This document shows, in pieces, positions 23,595 to 37,600 of a stretch of 64,000 nt of DNA. Each line of letters begins with the position of its first letter. Within the stretch, counting starts at the first letter, position 1. The DNA lies in assembly GCA_018105865.1 (NCBI GenBank), contig CM030866.1, positions 2,280,191 to 2,344,190 of the forward strand, written 5' to 3'. The notes under the pieces are model-generated. The model saw only the letters and a list, made by a program, of their open reading frames with translations. It had not been told where the DNA came from and ran no database searches. The position numbers and the translations under genes were made by a program. This stretch comes from Metaphire vulgaris (Eukaryota > Annelida > Clitellata > Crassiclitellata > Megascolecidae).

Positions 23595-26500
23595 AATGCA
23601 GAAGGTGATGGCCCATGTTTGCAATAGCGATTGATATCAATGTAGTAATGGATGCTAAAGATAGTGGCTGAATATGGTGCTTGAATTCGATCTATAACAT
23701 GACGAAAAATAACTTTCAAATGTGCGGTTGATTTCCACATATACTGTGCATTATTAGCATTATGGAACAACGGCGGTTGTCATGCTGGATGCGCTATCAA
23801 TACAGAAGACGATGACCTACGTTTATAATAGCGATTGATATCGAAAAAGTGAAGAATGCTAAAAACAGTGGCTCAATATAGTGATTGAGATCGATCTCTA
23901 ACAGGATGTTGAGTTTTTAAAAATGCGCTTTTATTTCACAAATCCTTGTATTATTAGCATTATGGGCTAAAAGGTTGTCTTGGATGAGCCGTTTTAAATG
24001 CAGAAGGTGATGGCCCATGTTTGGGAGCGATTGATATCAATGTAGTAATGGATGCTAAAGATAGTGGCTGAATATATGTGAATTCGATCTATAACAGTTT
24101 GAAATAACTTTCAAACGCGCGGTTGATGTACACAATATACTGTGCATTAGGGGCATTATGGAACAACGGCGGTTGTCATGCTAGATGCGCTATCAATGGA
24201 CGATGGCCAACGTTGACTCGGCGATTCATTTTTTTGCTCGTCAAACATTTTATAGCGCCCACTACTCTGCGCGCCACGATTGATATCGATGTTCAGCTAC
24301 TCTGGAAGAATGCGGATTTTTAAACATAGTGGCTCAATACGGAGCCTGAAATCGATCTCTAGCAGGACGAAATAAGTTTCCAAACTGCCGTTGAATTTTC
24401 AAATCCTGTGTATTAATAGCATTATGCAATAACGAGGGTTGTCATGGATGAGCAGTTTTAATACCCGGCTCTTCCCTCGATCGCCCTACTAAGCCATTCC
24501 GTTAGATATTCGCCAGGTCTTTCATTTGGTCGATGTCCCTCGTTCTCTTTACAGTCAATGGCGTTAGGGTGTAATTTTGAAAAAAATGGCTGTGAGTACT
24601 CTATTTCAAACCCTGTAGATAGAAATGGAGAACGATATAATTGATTCTTCTTAAAAAGGTTTAAGCAGTGAAGAAGGAACAAGAGGAAAATGTAGATTTT
24701 GTCGGAGAATTTCTTCAAATCGATAAGATATTTTTAAATATCTAGGATTAGCAGGTGGCTCTATTCAACAGGCGTTCAATTGCCTTCTGTCACACAGCGA
24801 ATTCATGATAAAACTTGTATTCGATATCTATAAAACCTGTTGTAGGCCTACAATGAACTAGATATCTTAATACGTCGGCTCTTCCTCGATCGCCCTACTA
24901 GCCATTCCGTTAGATATTCGCCAGGTCTTTCATTTGGTCGATGTCCCTCGTTCTTACAGTCAATGGCGTTAGTGTGTAATATGGTTCCAAATGGCTGGGA
25001 GTATTTCTATTTGGAACCCTGTAGATAGAAATGGAGAATGATATAGTTGATTATTCTTGCAAAAGTTTAAGCAGTGAAGAATGATGGACAAAGAGGAAAA
25101 TGTAGATTTTGTCAGAGAATTTCTTCAAATCGATAAATATTTACCTATCTAGGCCCTATACGCCCTTTATTCAACAGGCGTTCAATTGCCTTCTTCACAC
25201 AGCGAATTCATGATAAAGCTTGTATTCGATATCTATAAAACCTGTTGTAGGCCTATAATGAACCAGATATCTTAAATGCAGAAGGTGATGGCCCATGTTT
25301 ACAAACAAAGCGATTGATATCAATGTAGTAATGGATGCTAAAGATAGTGGCTGAATATGGTGCTTGAATTCGATCTATAACATGACGAAATAACTTTCAA
25401 ATGTGCGGTTGATCAGGACATCATATACTGTGCATTATTAGCATTATGGAACAACGGCGGTTGTCATGCTGGATGCGCTATCAATAAGAAGACGATGACC
25501 TACGTTTATAATAGCGATTGATATCGATGTAGTGAAGAATGCTAAAGACAGTGGCTCAATATAGTGATTGAGATCGATCTCTAACAGGACGAAATAAGTT
25601 TTTAAAAATGCGCTTGTATTTCCACAAATCCTGTGTATTATTAGCATTATGGGCTAACGAGGGTTGTCTTGGATGAGCCGTTTTAAATGCAGAAGGTGAT
25701 GGCCCATGTTTGCAATAGCGATTGATATCAATGTAGTAATGGATGCTAAAGATAGTGGCTGAATATGGTGCTTGAATTCGATCTATAACAGGACGAAATA
25801 ACTTTCAAACGCGCGGTTGATGTACACAATATACTGTGCATTATTAGCATTATGGAACAACGGCGGTTGTCATGCTAGATGCGCTATCAATACAGAAGAC
25901 GATGGCCTACGTTTATAATAGCGATTGATATCGATGTAGTGAAGAATGCTAAACATAGTGGCTCAATACGGAGCCTGAAATCGATCTCTAGCAGGACGAA
26001 ATAAGTTTCAAAACTGCCGTTGAATTTTCACAAATCCTGTGTATTAATAGCATTATGCAATAACGAGGGTTGTCATGGATGAGCAGTTTTAATACCCGGC
26101 TCTTCCCTCGATCGCCCTACTAGCCATTCCGTTAGATATTCGCCAGGTCTTTCATTTGGTCGATGTCCCTCGTTCTCGTACAGTCAATGGCGTTAGGGTG
26201 TAGTATTATGAAATGGCTGTGAGTACTCTATTTCGTACCCTGTAGATAGAAATGGAGAACGATATAATTGATTCTTCTTGCAAAAGTTTAAGCAGTGAAG
26301 AAGGAACAAGAGGAAAATGTAGATTTTGTCGGAGAATTTCTTCAAATCGATAAGATATTTACATATCTAGGCCCTATACGCCCTCTATTCAACAGGCGTT
26401 CAATTGCCTTCTCTCACACAGCGAATTCATGATAAAGCTTGTATTCGATATCTATAAAACCTGTTGTAGGCCTATAATGAACCAGATATCTTAAATGCAG

Positions 26501-27299
26501 AAGGTGATGGCCCATGTTTGCAATAGCGATTGATATCAATGTAGTAATGGATGCTAAAGATAGTGGCTGAATATGGTGCTTGAATTCGATCTATAACAGG
26601 ACGAAATAACTTTCAAACGCGCGGTTGATGTTCACAATATACTGTGCATTATTAGCATTATGGAACAACGGCGGTTGTCATGCTGGATGCGCTATCAATA
26701 CAGAAGACGATGGCCTACGTTTATAATAGCGATTGATATCGATGTAGAGAAGAATGCTAAACATAGTGGCTCAATACGGAGCCTGAAATCGATCTCTAAG
26801 CAGGACGAAATAAGTTTCAAAACTCGTTGAATTTTCACAAATCCTGTGTATTAATAGCATTATGCTAACGAGGGTTGTAATGGATGAGCAGTTTTAATAT
26901 CCGGCTCTTCCCTCGATCGCCCTACTAGCCATTCCGTTAGATATTCGCCAGGTCTTTCATTTGGTCGATGTCCCTCGTTCTCGTACAGTCAATGGCGTTA
27001 GGGTGTAGTCTTATGAAAAGCCTGTGAGTACTCTATTTCTTACCCTGTAGATAGAAATGGAGAACGATATAATTGATTCTTTTTGCAAAAGTTTAAGCAG
27101 TGAAGAAGGAACAAGAGGAAAATGTAGATTTTGTCGGAGAATTTCTTCAAATCGATAAGATATTTGCATATCTAGGCCCTATTCTAGGCTCTATTCAACA
27201 GGCGTTCAATTCCCTTCTGTCACACAGCGAATTCATGATAAAACTTGTATTCGATATCTATAAAACCTGTTTTAGGCCTATAATGAACTAGATATCTTA
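23595..27299 (+). repeat. Transition block: m1-m2-m3-m4-D-D-m1-m2-m3-m4-D-m3-m4-D
   Basis: Where E would be expected (from ~23820) the sequence follows plain satellite with short islands of E, for example GCTCGTCAAACATTTTATAG near 24237 and CAGCTACTCTGGAAGAATG near 24294. From ~25500 it is clean. The m3-m4-D triplet at the end is the hallmark of domain III. Confidence 0.75.
23820..25480. repeat. Satellite with scattered E islands (ghost E copy)
   Basis: Reciprocal of the two mosaics before it: satellite is the backbone and E fragments are the islands. The longest E-like stretch is ~24200-24325, with TTTTTTGCTCGTCAAACATT and CCCACTACTCTGCGCGCCAC. Others are TTAGCAGGTGG near 24750 and CAGGACATCAT near 25415. 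Confidence 0.7.
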
Positions 27300-30200
27300 A
27301 ATGCAGAAGGTGACGGCCCATGTTTGCAATAGCGATTGATATCAATGTAGTTATGGATGCTAAAGATAGTGGCTGAATATGGTGCTTGAATTCGATCTAT
27401 AACATGACGAAATAACTTTCAAATGTGCGGTTGATTTCCACATATACTGTGCATTATTAGCATTATGGAACAACGGCGGTTGTCATGCTGGATGCGCTAT
27501 CAATACAGAAGACGATGACCTACGTTTTAGGGGTGTTCAAAAAAATAAAATTTTCAAAAAGTTATGCCTACTGGACTGATTGTCATGCTACTATCAATGT
27601 TGAATTCAGATATACTTTTTATTTCACATTTCTATGATGTCCTGAGGTCCCTCAAAGGCCTTGAACGCATGAACCCCCAAACCATGGAAAAAATGCACAA
27701 TGATTGGGACTAAATACTTCATAACTCTATAAAATAATCATAGATATGTCATAATAGACTCATTTTGTTTGTATTCTCTTTGGGCCGTGTCCATAGAGTG
27801 AGTAGCGTGCAGAGAGGATTTGTGGGGGCGTGGCTGGACGCCGACCAGATGGAGGTGCCAAAATTGACTCGGCGACCTTCATTTTTGCTCGTCAAACATT
27901 TTTAGGCTTGGCCTCGGGCGCCCACTACTCTCTGCGCGCCACGGCATAAAGTGGCATATGTAAAGTTCAGCTACTCTGGTGGAATAGCCACCGGATTTTT
28001 TAAAAAAATATATTATCTCGCTTGCAGGCGTCATGTCCTTGAATTGGCATTTTGGGCTGACTGGAAGTTCGGTTAAGTATCAGGACCAGGCAATAGACTC
28101 TTTGCCACATTCAAATCAATATGTGGTAGGCTACTTTGGGCAAACAGATGCAAATCAACACAATCGAACTATGCCATCCCTGGCTGAGAAGTTAAAAATG
28201 TCTAATTTACGCAATAGAAAATACCACAGGCAAAATTCTGAATGCCAAGAACTTTTGATATACAAGAGATAGTGGCTTAATTTTTGAAAAATCTTGATTA
28301 GCAGGTGCTCTTCACTTGCCATCAAACGTGCTAACCATTTCACGTCTGCTAATACAATTCTCTGTAGTTTAACAATGTCCAATTTACGCAATAGAAAATA
28401 CCACAGGCAAAATTCTGAATTCCAAGAACTTTTGATATGCAAGAGATAGTGGCCTAATTTTTGAAAAAAAATTGTTTAGCAGGTGCTCTTAACTTGCTAG
28501 TCAAACGTGCTAACCATTCACACGTCTGCTAATACAATTCTCTGTAGTTTAAAAATGTCCAATTTACGCAATAGAAAATATCACAGGCAAAATTCTGAAT
28601 GCCAAGAACTTTTGATATACAAGAGATAGTGGCCTAATTTTTTGAAAAATCTTGATTACAGGCAGGTGCCTTCACTTGCCAGTCAAACGTGCTAACCATT
28701 CACACGTCTGCTAATACAATTCTCTGTAGTCAATCATTTCAGCGTCATATAACATGTGATGATGAAACATGAACATTTTGCCAGCATACAAATTGCACGT
28801 CATCCATTGAGCCTGGTGAATGACTCTGGTTTCATGAGGTGTACCCGCGTGGAGGTGTTTCACCCAGAATGAGTAGATTGTTCTCTGCTTATTCATGATA
28901 GTCGTCACGGGGCATGGTTCCAGATTCTCTTTGTGTCCAGATATTTCTCAGCTCCTGGACAACGTTACCCTTAACTTCTCTCAGCCAGGGTTGGCATAGT
29001 TCGATTGTGTTGATTTGCATCTGTTTGCCCAAAGTAGCCTACCACATATTGATTTGAATGATGTGGCAAAGAGTCTATTGCCTGGTCCTGGTACTTAACC
29101 GAACTGAGTAAGCTGAACCTTTACATATGCCACTTTTTATGCCGTGGCGCGCAGAGAGGGTGGATATTTGAGGCCAAGCCTAAAAAATGTTTGACGAGCA
29201 AAAAAATGAAGGTCGCCGAGTCAATTTTGGCACCTCCATCTGGTCGGCGTCCGGGGCCACGCCCCCCACAAATCCCCTCTGCACGCTACTCACTCTATGG
29301 ACACGGCCCAAAGAGAATACAAACAAAATGAGTCTATTATGACATATCTATGATTATTTTAGAGAGTTATGAAGTATTTAGTCCCAATCATTGTGCATTT
29401 TTCCATGGTTTGGGGGTTCATGCGTTCAAGGCCTTTGAGGGACCTCAGGACATCATAGAAATGTGAAATAAAAAGTGTATCTGAATTCAACATTGATAGT
29501 AGCATGACAATCAGTCCAGTAGGCATAACGTTTTGAAAATTTTATTTTTTTGAACACCCTTACCTACGTTTATAATAGCGATTGATATCGATGTAGTGAA
29601 GAATGCTAAAGACAGTGGCTCAATATAGTGATTGAGATCGATCTCTAACAGGACGAAATAAGTTTTTAAAAATGCGCTTGTATTTCCACAAATCCTGTGT
29701 ATTATTAGCATTATGGGCTAACGATGGTTGTCTTGGATGAGCCGTTTTAAATGCAGAAGGTGATGGCCCATGTTTGCAATAGCGATTGATATCAATGTAG
29801 TAATGGATGCTAAAGATAGTGGCTGAATATGGTGCTTGAATTCGATCTATAACAGGACGAAATAACTTTCAAACGCGCGGTTGATGTACACAATATACTG
29901 TGCATTATTAGCATTATGGAACAACGGCGGTTGTCATGCTGGATGCGCTATCAATACAGAAGACGATGGCCTACGTTTATAATAGCGATTGATATCGATG
30001 TAGAGAAGAATGCTAAACATAGTGGCTCAATACGGAGCCTGAAATCGATCTCTAGCAGGACGAAATAAGTTTCAAAACTGCCGTTGAATTTTCACAAATC
30101 CTGTGTATTAATAGCATTATGCAATAACGAGGGTTGTAATGGATGAGCAGTTTTAATATCCGGCTCTTCCCTCGATCGCCCTACTAGCCATTCCGTTAGA

Positions 30201-30558
30201 TATTCGCCAGGTCTTTCATTTGGTCGATGTCCCTCGTTCTCGTACAGTCAATGGCGTTAGTGTGTAATATTATGAAATGGCTGGGAGTACTCTATTTCGA
30301 ACCCTGTAGATAGAAATGGAGAACGATATATTTGATTATTCTTGCAAAAGTTTAAGCAGTGAAGAAGGAACAAGAGGAAAATGTAGATTTTGTCGGAGAA
30401 TTTCTTCAAATCGATAAGATATTTGCATATCTAGGCCCTATTCTAGGCTCTATTCAACAGGCGTTCAATTCCCTTCTGTCACACAGCGAATTCATGATAA
30501 AACTTGTATTCGATATCTATAAAACCTGTTTTAGGCCTATAATGAACTAGATATCTTA
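27300..30558 (+). repeat. Domain III short HOR: m1-m2[E]-m3-m4-D (3.26 kb)
   Basis: Lacks the m3-m4-D triplet that completes the 4.08-kb unit in later blocks. E here is clean and full length (27528-29562). Confidence 0.9.
27528..29562. mobile_element. Element E copy 4 (clean, 2035 bp, three core units, right-arm deletion)
   Basis: CCTACGTTT flanks both ends, and the termini TAGGGGTGTTC and GAACACCCTTA are intact. The right arm carries the ~88-bp deletion. A local change GGTGGATATTTGAGGCC near 29159 replaces GGTGGGCGCCCGAGGCC. Confidence 0.9.
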
Positions 30559-33500
30559 AATGCAGAAGGTGACGGCCCATGTTTGCAATAGCGATTGATA
30601 TCAATGTAGTTATGGATGCTAAAGATAGTGGCATTGAATATGGTGCTTGAATTCGATCTATAACATGACGAAATAACTTTCAAATGTGCGGTTGATTTCC
30701 ACCATATACTGTGCATTATTAGCATTATGGAACAACGGCGGTTGTCATGCTGGATGCGCTATCAATACAGAAGACGATGACCTACGTTTTAGGGGTGTTC
30801 AAAAAATAAAATTTTCAAAACGTTATGCCTACTGGACTGATTGTCATGCTACTATCAATGTTGAATTCAGATATACTTTTTATTTCACATTTCTATGATG
30901 TCCTGAGGTCCTCAAAGGCCTTGAACGCATGAACCCCAAACCATGGAAAAAATGCACAATGATTGGGACTAAATACTTCATAACTCTATAAAATAATCAT
31001 AGATATGTCATAATAGACTCATTTTGTTTGTATTCTCTTTGGGCCGTGTCCATAGAGTGAGTAGCGTGCAGAGGGATTTGTGGGGGCGTGGCCCCGGACG
31101 CCGACCAGATGGAGGTGCCAAAATTGACTCGGCGACCTTCATTTTTTTGCTCGTCAAACATTTTTTAGGTTTGGCCTCGGGCGCCCACTAAAATGCGCGC
31201 CACGGCATATAAAGTGGCATATGTAAAGGTTCAGCTACTCTGGTGGAATAGCCACCGGATTTTTAAAAAATATATTATCTCGCTTGCAGGCGTCATGTCC
31301 TTGAATTGGCATTTTGGGCTGACTGGAAGTTCGGTTAGCGATATCAGGACCAGGCAATAGACTCTTTGCCACATTCAAATCAATATGGTAGGCTACTTTG
31401 GGCAAACAGATGCAAATCAACACAATCGAACTATGCCATCCTGGCTGAGAAGTTAAAATGTCTAATTTACGCATTAGAAAATACCACAGGCAAAATTCTG
31501 AATGCCAAGAATTTTGATATACAAGAGATAGTGGCTTAATTTTTGAAAAATCTTGATTAGCAGGTGCTCTTCACTTGCCAGTCAAACGTGCTAACCATTC
31601 ACACGTCTGCTAATACAATTCTCTGTAGTTTAACAATGTCCAATTTACGCAATAGAGAAATACCACAGGCAAAAATTCTGAATTCCAAGAACTTTTGATA
31701 TGCAAGAGATAGTGGCCCTAATTTTTGAAAAAAATTGTTTAGCAGGTGCTCTTAACTTGCTAGTCAAACGTGCTAACCATTCACGTCTGCTAATACAATT
31801 CTCTGTAGTTTAAAAATGTCCAATTTACGCAATAGAAAATATCACAGGCAAAATTCTGAATGCCAAGAACTTTTGATATACAAGAGATAGTGGCCTAATT
31901 TTTTGAAAAATCTTGATTAGCAGGTGCCCTTCACTTGCCAGTCAAACGTGCTAACCATTCACGTCTGCTAATACAATTCTCTGTAGTCAATCATTTCAGC
32001 GTCATATAACATGTGATGATGAAACATGAACAGATTTTGCCAGCATACAAATTGCACGTCATCCATTGAGCCTGGTGAATGACTCTGGGTTTCATGAGTG
32101 TACCCCGCGTGGAGGTGTTTCACCCAGAATGAGTAGATTGTTCTCTGCTTATTCATGATAGTCGTCACGGGGCATGGTTCCAGATTCTCTTTGTGTCCAG
32201 ATATTTCTCAGCTCCTGGACAACGTTACCCTTAACTTCTCTCAGCCAGGGTTGGCATAGTTCGATTGTGTTGATTTGCATCTGTTTGCCCAAAGTAGCCT
32301 ACCACATATTGATTTGAATGATGTGGCAAAGAGTCTTGCCTGGTCCTGGTACTTAACCGAACTGAGTAGCTGAACCTTTACATATGCCACTTTATGCCGT
32401 GGCGCGCAAAGAGAGTGGTGGGCGCTCGAGGCCAAGCCTAAAAATGTTTGACGAGCAAAAAATGAAGGTCGCCGAGTCAATTTTGGCACCTCCATCTGGT
32501 CGGCGTCCAGGGCCACGCCCCACAAATCCCCTCTGCACGCTACTCACTCTATGGACACGGCCCAAAGAGAATACAAACAAAATGAGTCTATTATGACATA
32601 TCTATGATTATTTTAGAGAGTTATGAAGTATTTAGTCCCAATCATTGTGCATTTTTCCATGGTTTGGGGTTCATGCGTTCAAGGCCTTTGAGGGACCTCA
32701 GGACATCATAGAAATGTGAAATAAAAAGTGTATCTGAATTCAACATTGATAGTAGCATGACAATCAGTCCAGTAGGCATAACTTTTTGAAAATTTTATTT
32801 TTGAAACGATTTACCTACGTTTATAATAGCGATTGATATCGATGTAGTGAAGAATGCTAAAGACAGTGGCTCAATATAGTGATTGAGATCGATCTCTAAC
32901 AGGACGAAATAAGTTTTTAAAAATGCGCTTGTATTTCCACAAATCCTGTGTATTATTAGCATTATGGGCTAACGAGGGTTGTCTTGGATGAGCCGTTTTA
33001 AATGCAGAAGGTGATGGCCCATGTTTGCAATAGCGATTGATATCAATGTAGTAATGGATGCTAAAGATAGTGGCTGAATATGGTGCTTGAATTCGATCTA
33101 TAACAGGACGAAATAACTTTCAAACGCGCGGTTGATGTACACAATATACTGTGCATAATTAGCATTATGGAACAACGGCGGTTGTCATGCTAGATGCTCT
33201 ATCAATACAGAAGACGATGGCCTACGTTTATAATAGCGATTGATATCGATGTAGTGAAGAATGCTAAACATAGTGGCTCAATACGGAGCCTGAAATCGAT
33301 CTCTAGCAGGACGAAATAAGTTTCAAAACTGCCGTTGAATTTTCACAAATCCTGTGTATTAATAGCATTATGCAATAACGAGGGATTTGTCATGGATGAG
33401 CAGTTTTAATACCCGGCTCTTCCCTCGATCGCCCTACTAGCCATTCCGTTAGATATTCGCCAGGTCTTTCATTTGATCGATGTCCCTCGTTCTCGTACAG

Positions 33501-34649
33501 TCAATGGCGTTAGGGTGTAGTATTATGAAATGGCTGTGAGTACTCTATTTCGTACCCTGTAGATAGAAATGAGAACGATATAATTGATTCTTCTTGCAAA
33601 AGTTTAAGCAGTGAAGAAGGAACAAGAAGAAAATGTAGATTTTGTCGGAGAATTTCTTCAAATCGATAAGATATTTACCTATCTAGGCCCTATACGCCCT
33701 TTATTCAACAGGCGTTCAATTGCCTTCTGTCACACAGCGAATTCATGATAAAGCTTGTATTCGATATCTATGAGACCTGTTGTAGGCCTATAATGAACCA
33801 GATATCTTAAATGCAGAAGGTGATGGCCCATGTTTGCAATAGCGATTGATATCAATGTAGTAATGGATGCTAAAGATAGTGGCTGAATATGGTGCTTGAA
33901 TTCGATCTATAACAGGACGAAATAACTTTCAAACGCGCGGTTGATGTACATAATATACTGTGCATTATTAGCATTATGGAACAACGGCGGTTGTCATGCT
34001 AGATGCGCTATCAATACAGAAGACGATGGCCTATTTTTTTATAATAGCGATTGATATCGATGTAGAGAAGAATGCTAAACATAGTGGCTCAATACGGAGC
34101 CTGAAATCGATCTCTAGCAGGACGAAATAAGTTTCAAAACTGCCGTTGAATTTTCACAAATCCTGTGTATTAATAGCATTATGCAATAACGAGGGTTGTC
34201 ATGCATGAGCAGTTTTAATACCCGGCTCTTCCCTCGATCGCCCTCCCTACTAGCCATTCCGTTAGATATTCGCCAGGTCTTTCATTTGGTCGATGTCCCT
34301 CGTTCTCGTACAGTCAATGGCGTTAGTGTGTAATATTATGAAATGGCTGGGAGTACTCTATTTCGAACCCTGTAGATAGAAATGGAGAACGATATATTTG
34401 ATTATTCTTGCAAAAAGTTTAAGCAGTGAAGAAGGAACAAGAGGAAAATGTAGATTTTGTCGGAGAATTTCTTCAAATCGATAAGATATTTGCATATCTA
34501 GGCCCTATTCTAGGCTCTATTCAACAGGCGTTCAATTCCCTTCTGTCACACAGCGAATTCATGATAAAACTTGTATTCGATATCTATAAAACCTGTTTTA
34601 GGCCTATAATGAACTAGATATCTTGTTTAGTGCGATAAATTAAATCTTA
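30559..34649 (+). repeat. Domain III HOR: m1-m2[E]-m3-m4-D-m3-m4-D (4.09 kb)
   Basis: The final D ends with a unique 24-bp interruption (GTTTAGTGCGATAAATTAAA around 34625) before the next m1, which itself lacks CAG of AATGCAGAAGG. Confidence 0.9.
30790..32813. mobile_element. Element E copy 5
   Basis: Three core units and the deleted right arm. The right terminus reads GAAACGATTTA instead of GAACACCCTTA. CCTACGTTT is present on both sides. Confidence 0.9.
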
Positions 34650-37600
34650 AATGAAGGTGACGGCCCATGTTTGCAATAGCGATTGATATCAATGTAGTTA
34701 TGGATGCTAAAGATAGTGGCTGAATATGGTGCTTGAATTCGATCTATAACATGACGAAATAACTTTCAAATGTGCGGTTGATTTCACATATACTGTGCAT
34801 TATTAGCATTATGGAACAACGGCGGTTGTCATGCTGGATGCGCTATCAATACAGAAGACGATGACCTACGTTTTGGGGTGTTCAAAAAAATAAAATTTTC
34901 AAAAGTTATGCCTACTGGACTGATTGTCATGCTACTATCAATGTTGAATTCAGATATACTTTTTATTTCACATTTCTATGATGTCCTGAGGTCCTCAAAG
35001 GCCTTTGAACGCATGAACCCCCAAACCATGGAAAAAATGCACAATGATTGGGACTAAATACTTCATAACTCTATAAAATAATCATAGATATGTCATAATA
35101 GACTCATTTTGTTTGTATTCTCTTTGGGCCGTGTCCATAGAGTGAGTAGCGTGCAGAGGGGATTTGCGGGGGCGTGGCCCCGGACGCCGACCAGATGGAG
35201 GTGCCAAAATTGACTCGGCGACCTTCATTTTTTTGCTCGTCAAACATTTTTAGGCTTGGCCTCAGGCGCCCACTACTCTCTGCGCGCCACGGCATAAAGT
35301 GGCATATGTAAAGGTTCAGCTACTCTGGTGGAATAGCCACCGGATTTTTAAAAAAAAATATATTATCTCGCTTGCAGGCGTCATGTCCTTGAATTGGCAT
35401 TTTGGGCTGACTGGAAGTTCGGTTAAGTATCAGGACCAGGCAATAGACTCTTTGCCACATTCAAATCAATATGTGGTAGGCTACTTTGGGCAAACAGATG
35501 CAAATCAACACAATCGAACTATGCCATCCCTGGCTGAGAAGTTAAAAATGTCTAATTTACGCAATAGAAAATACCACAGGCAAAATTCTGAATGCCAAGA
35601 ACTTTTGATATACAAGAGATAGTGGCTTAATTTTTGAAAAATCTTGATTAGCAGGTGCTCTTCACTTGCCAGTCAAACGTGCTAACCATTCACACGTCTG
35701 CTAATACAATTCTCTGTAGTTTAACAATGTCCAATTTACGCAATAGAAAATACCACAGGCAAAATTCTGAATTCCAAGAACTTTTGATATGCAAGAGATA
35801 GTGGCCCTAATTTTTGAAAAAAAATTGTTTAGCAGGTGCTCTTAACTTGCTAGTCAAACCTAACCATTCACACGTCTGCTAATACAATTCTCTGTAGTTT
35901 AAAAATGTCCAATTTACGCAATAGAAAATATCACAGGCAAAATTCTGAATGCCAAGAACTTTTGATATACAAGAGATAGTGGCCTAATTTTTGAAAAATC
36001 TTGATTAGCAGGTGCCCTTCACTTGCCAGTCAAACGTGCTAACCATTCACACGTCTGCTAATACAATTCTCTGTAGCATCAATCATTTCAGCGTCATATA
36101 ACATGTGATGATGAAACATGAACATTTTGCCAGCATACAAATTGCACGTCATCCATTGAGCCTGGTGAATGACTCTGGGTTTCATGAGGTGTACCCCGCG
36201 TGGAGGTGTTTCACCCAGAATGAGTAGATTGTTCTCTGCTTATTCATGATAGTCGTCACGGGGCATGGTTCCAGATTCTCTTTGTGTCCAGATATTTCTC
36301 AGCTCCTGGACAACGTTACCCTTAACTTCTCTCAGCCAGGGTTGGCATAGTTCGATTGTGTTGATTTGCATCTGTTTGCCCAAAGTAGCCTACCACATAT
36401 TGATTTGAATGATGTGGCAAAGAGTCTATTGCCTGGTCCTGGTACTTAACCGAACTGAGTAGCTGAACCTTTACATATGCCACTTTATGCCGTGGCGCGC
36501 AGAGAGTGGTGGGCGCTCGAGGCCAAGCCTAAAAAATGTTTGACGAGCAAAAAAATGAAGGTCGCCGAGTCAATTTTGGCACCTCCATCTGGTCGGCGTC
36601 CGGGGCCACGCCCCACAAATCCCCTCTGCACGCTACTCACTCTATGGACACGGCCCAAAGAGAATACAAACAAAATGAGTCTATTATGACATATCTATGA
36701 TTATTTTAGAGAGTTATGAAGTATTTAGTCCCAATCATTGTGCATTTTTCCATGGTTTGGGGTTCATGCGTTCAAGGCCTTTGAGGGACCTCAGGACATC
36801 ATAGAAATGTGAAATAAAAAGTGTATCTGAATTCAACATTGATAGTAGCATGACAATCAGTCCAGTAGGCATAACTTTTTGAAAATTTTATTTTTTTGAA
36901 CACCCTTACCTACGTTTATAATAGCGATTGATATCGATGTAGTGAAGAATGCTAAAGACAGTGGCTCAATATAGTGATTGAGATCGATCTCTAACAGGAC
37001 GAAATAAGTTTTTAAAAATGCGCTTGTATTTCCACAAATCCTGTGTATTATTAGCATTATGGGCTAACGAGGGTTGTCTTGGATGAGCCGTTTTAAATGC
37101 AGAAGGTGATGGCCCATGTTTGCAATAGCGATTGATATCAATGTAGTAATGGATGCTAAAGATAGTGGCTGAATATGGTGCTTGAATTCGATCTATAACA
37201 GGACGAAATAACTTTCAAACGCGCGGTTGATGTACACAATATACTGTGCATAATTAGCATTATGGAACAACGGCGGTTGTCATGCTAGATGCTCTATCAA
37301 TACAGAAGACGATGGCCTACGTTTATAATAGCGATTGATATCGATGTAGAGAAGAATGCTAAACATAGTGGCTCAATACGGAGCCTGAAATCGATCTCTA
37401 GCAGGACGAAATAAGTTTCAAAACTGCCGTTGAATTTTCACAAATCCTGTGTATTAATAGCATTATGCAATAACGAGGGTTGTCATGGATGAGCAGTTTT
37501 AATACCCGGCTCTTCCCTCGATCGCCCTACTAGCCATTCCGTTAGATATTCGCCAGGTCTTTCATTTGATCGATGTCCCTCGTTCTCGTACAGTCAATGG

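Noticed and set aside
14157..25480. Natural gene conversion as the cause of the three mosaic zones
   Set aside because: Islands of ~10-16 bp repeated in collinear order over ~2 kb, with a reciprocal pattern in the third zone, fit a mixed consensus far better than conversion.
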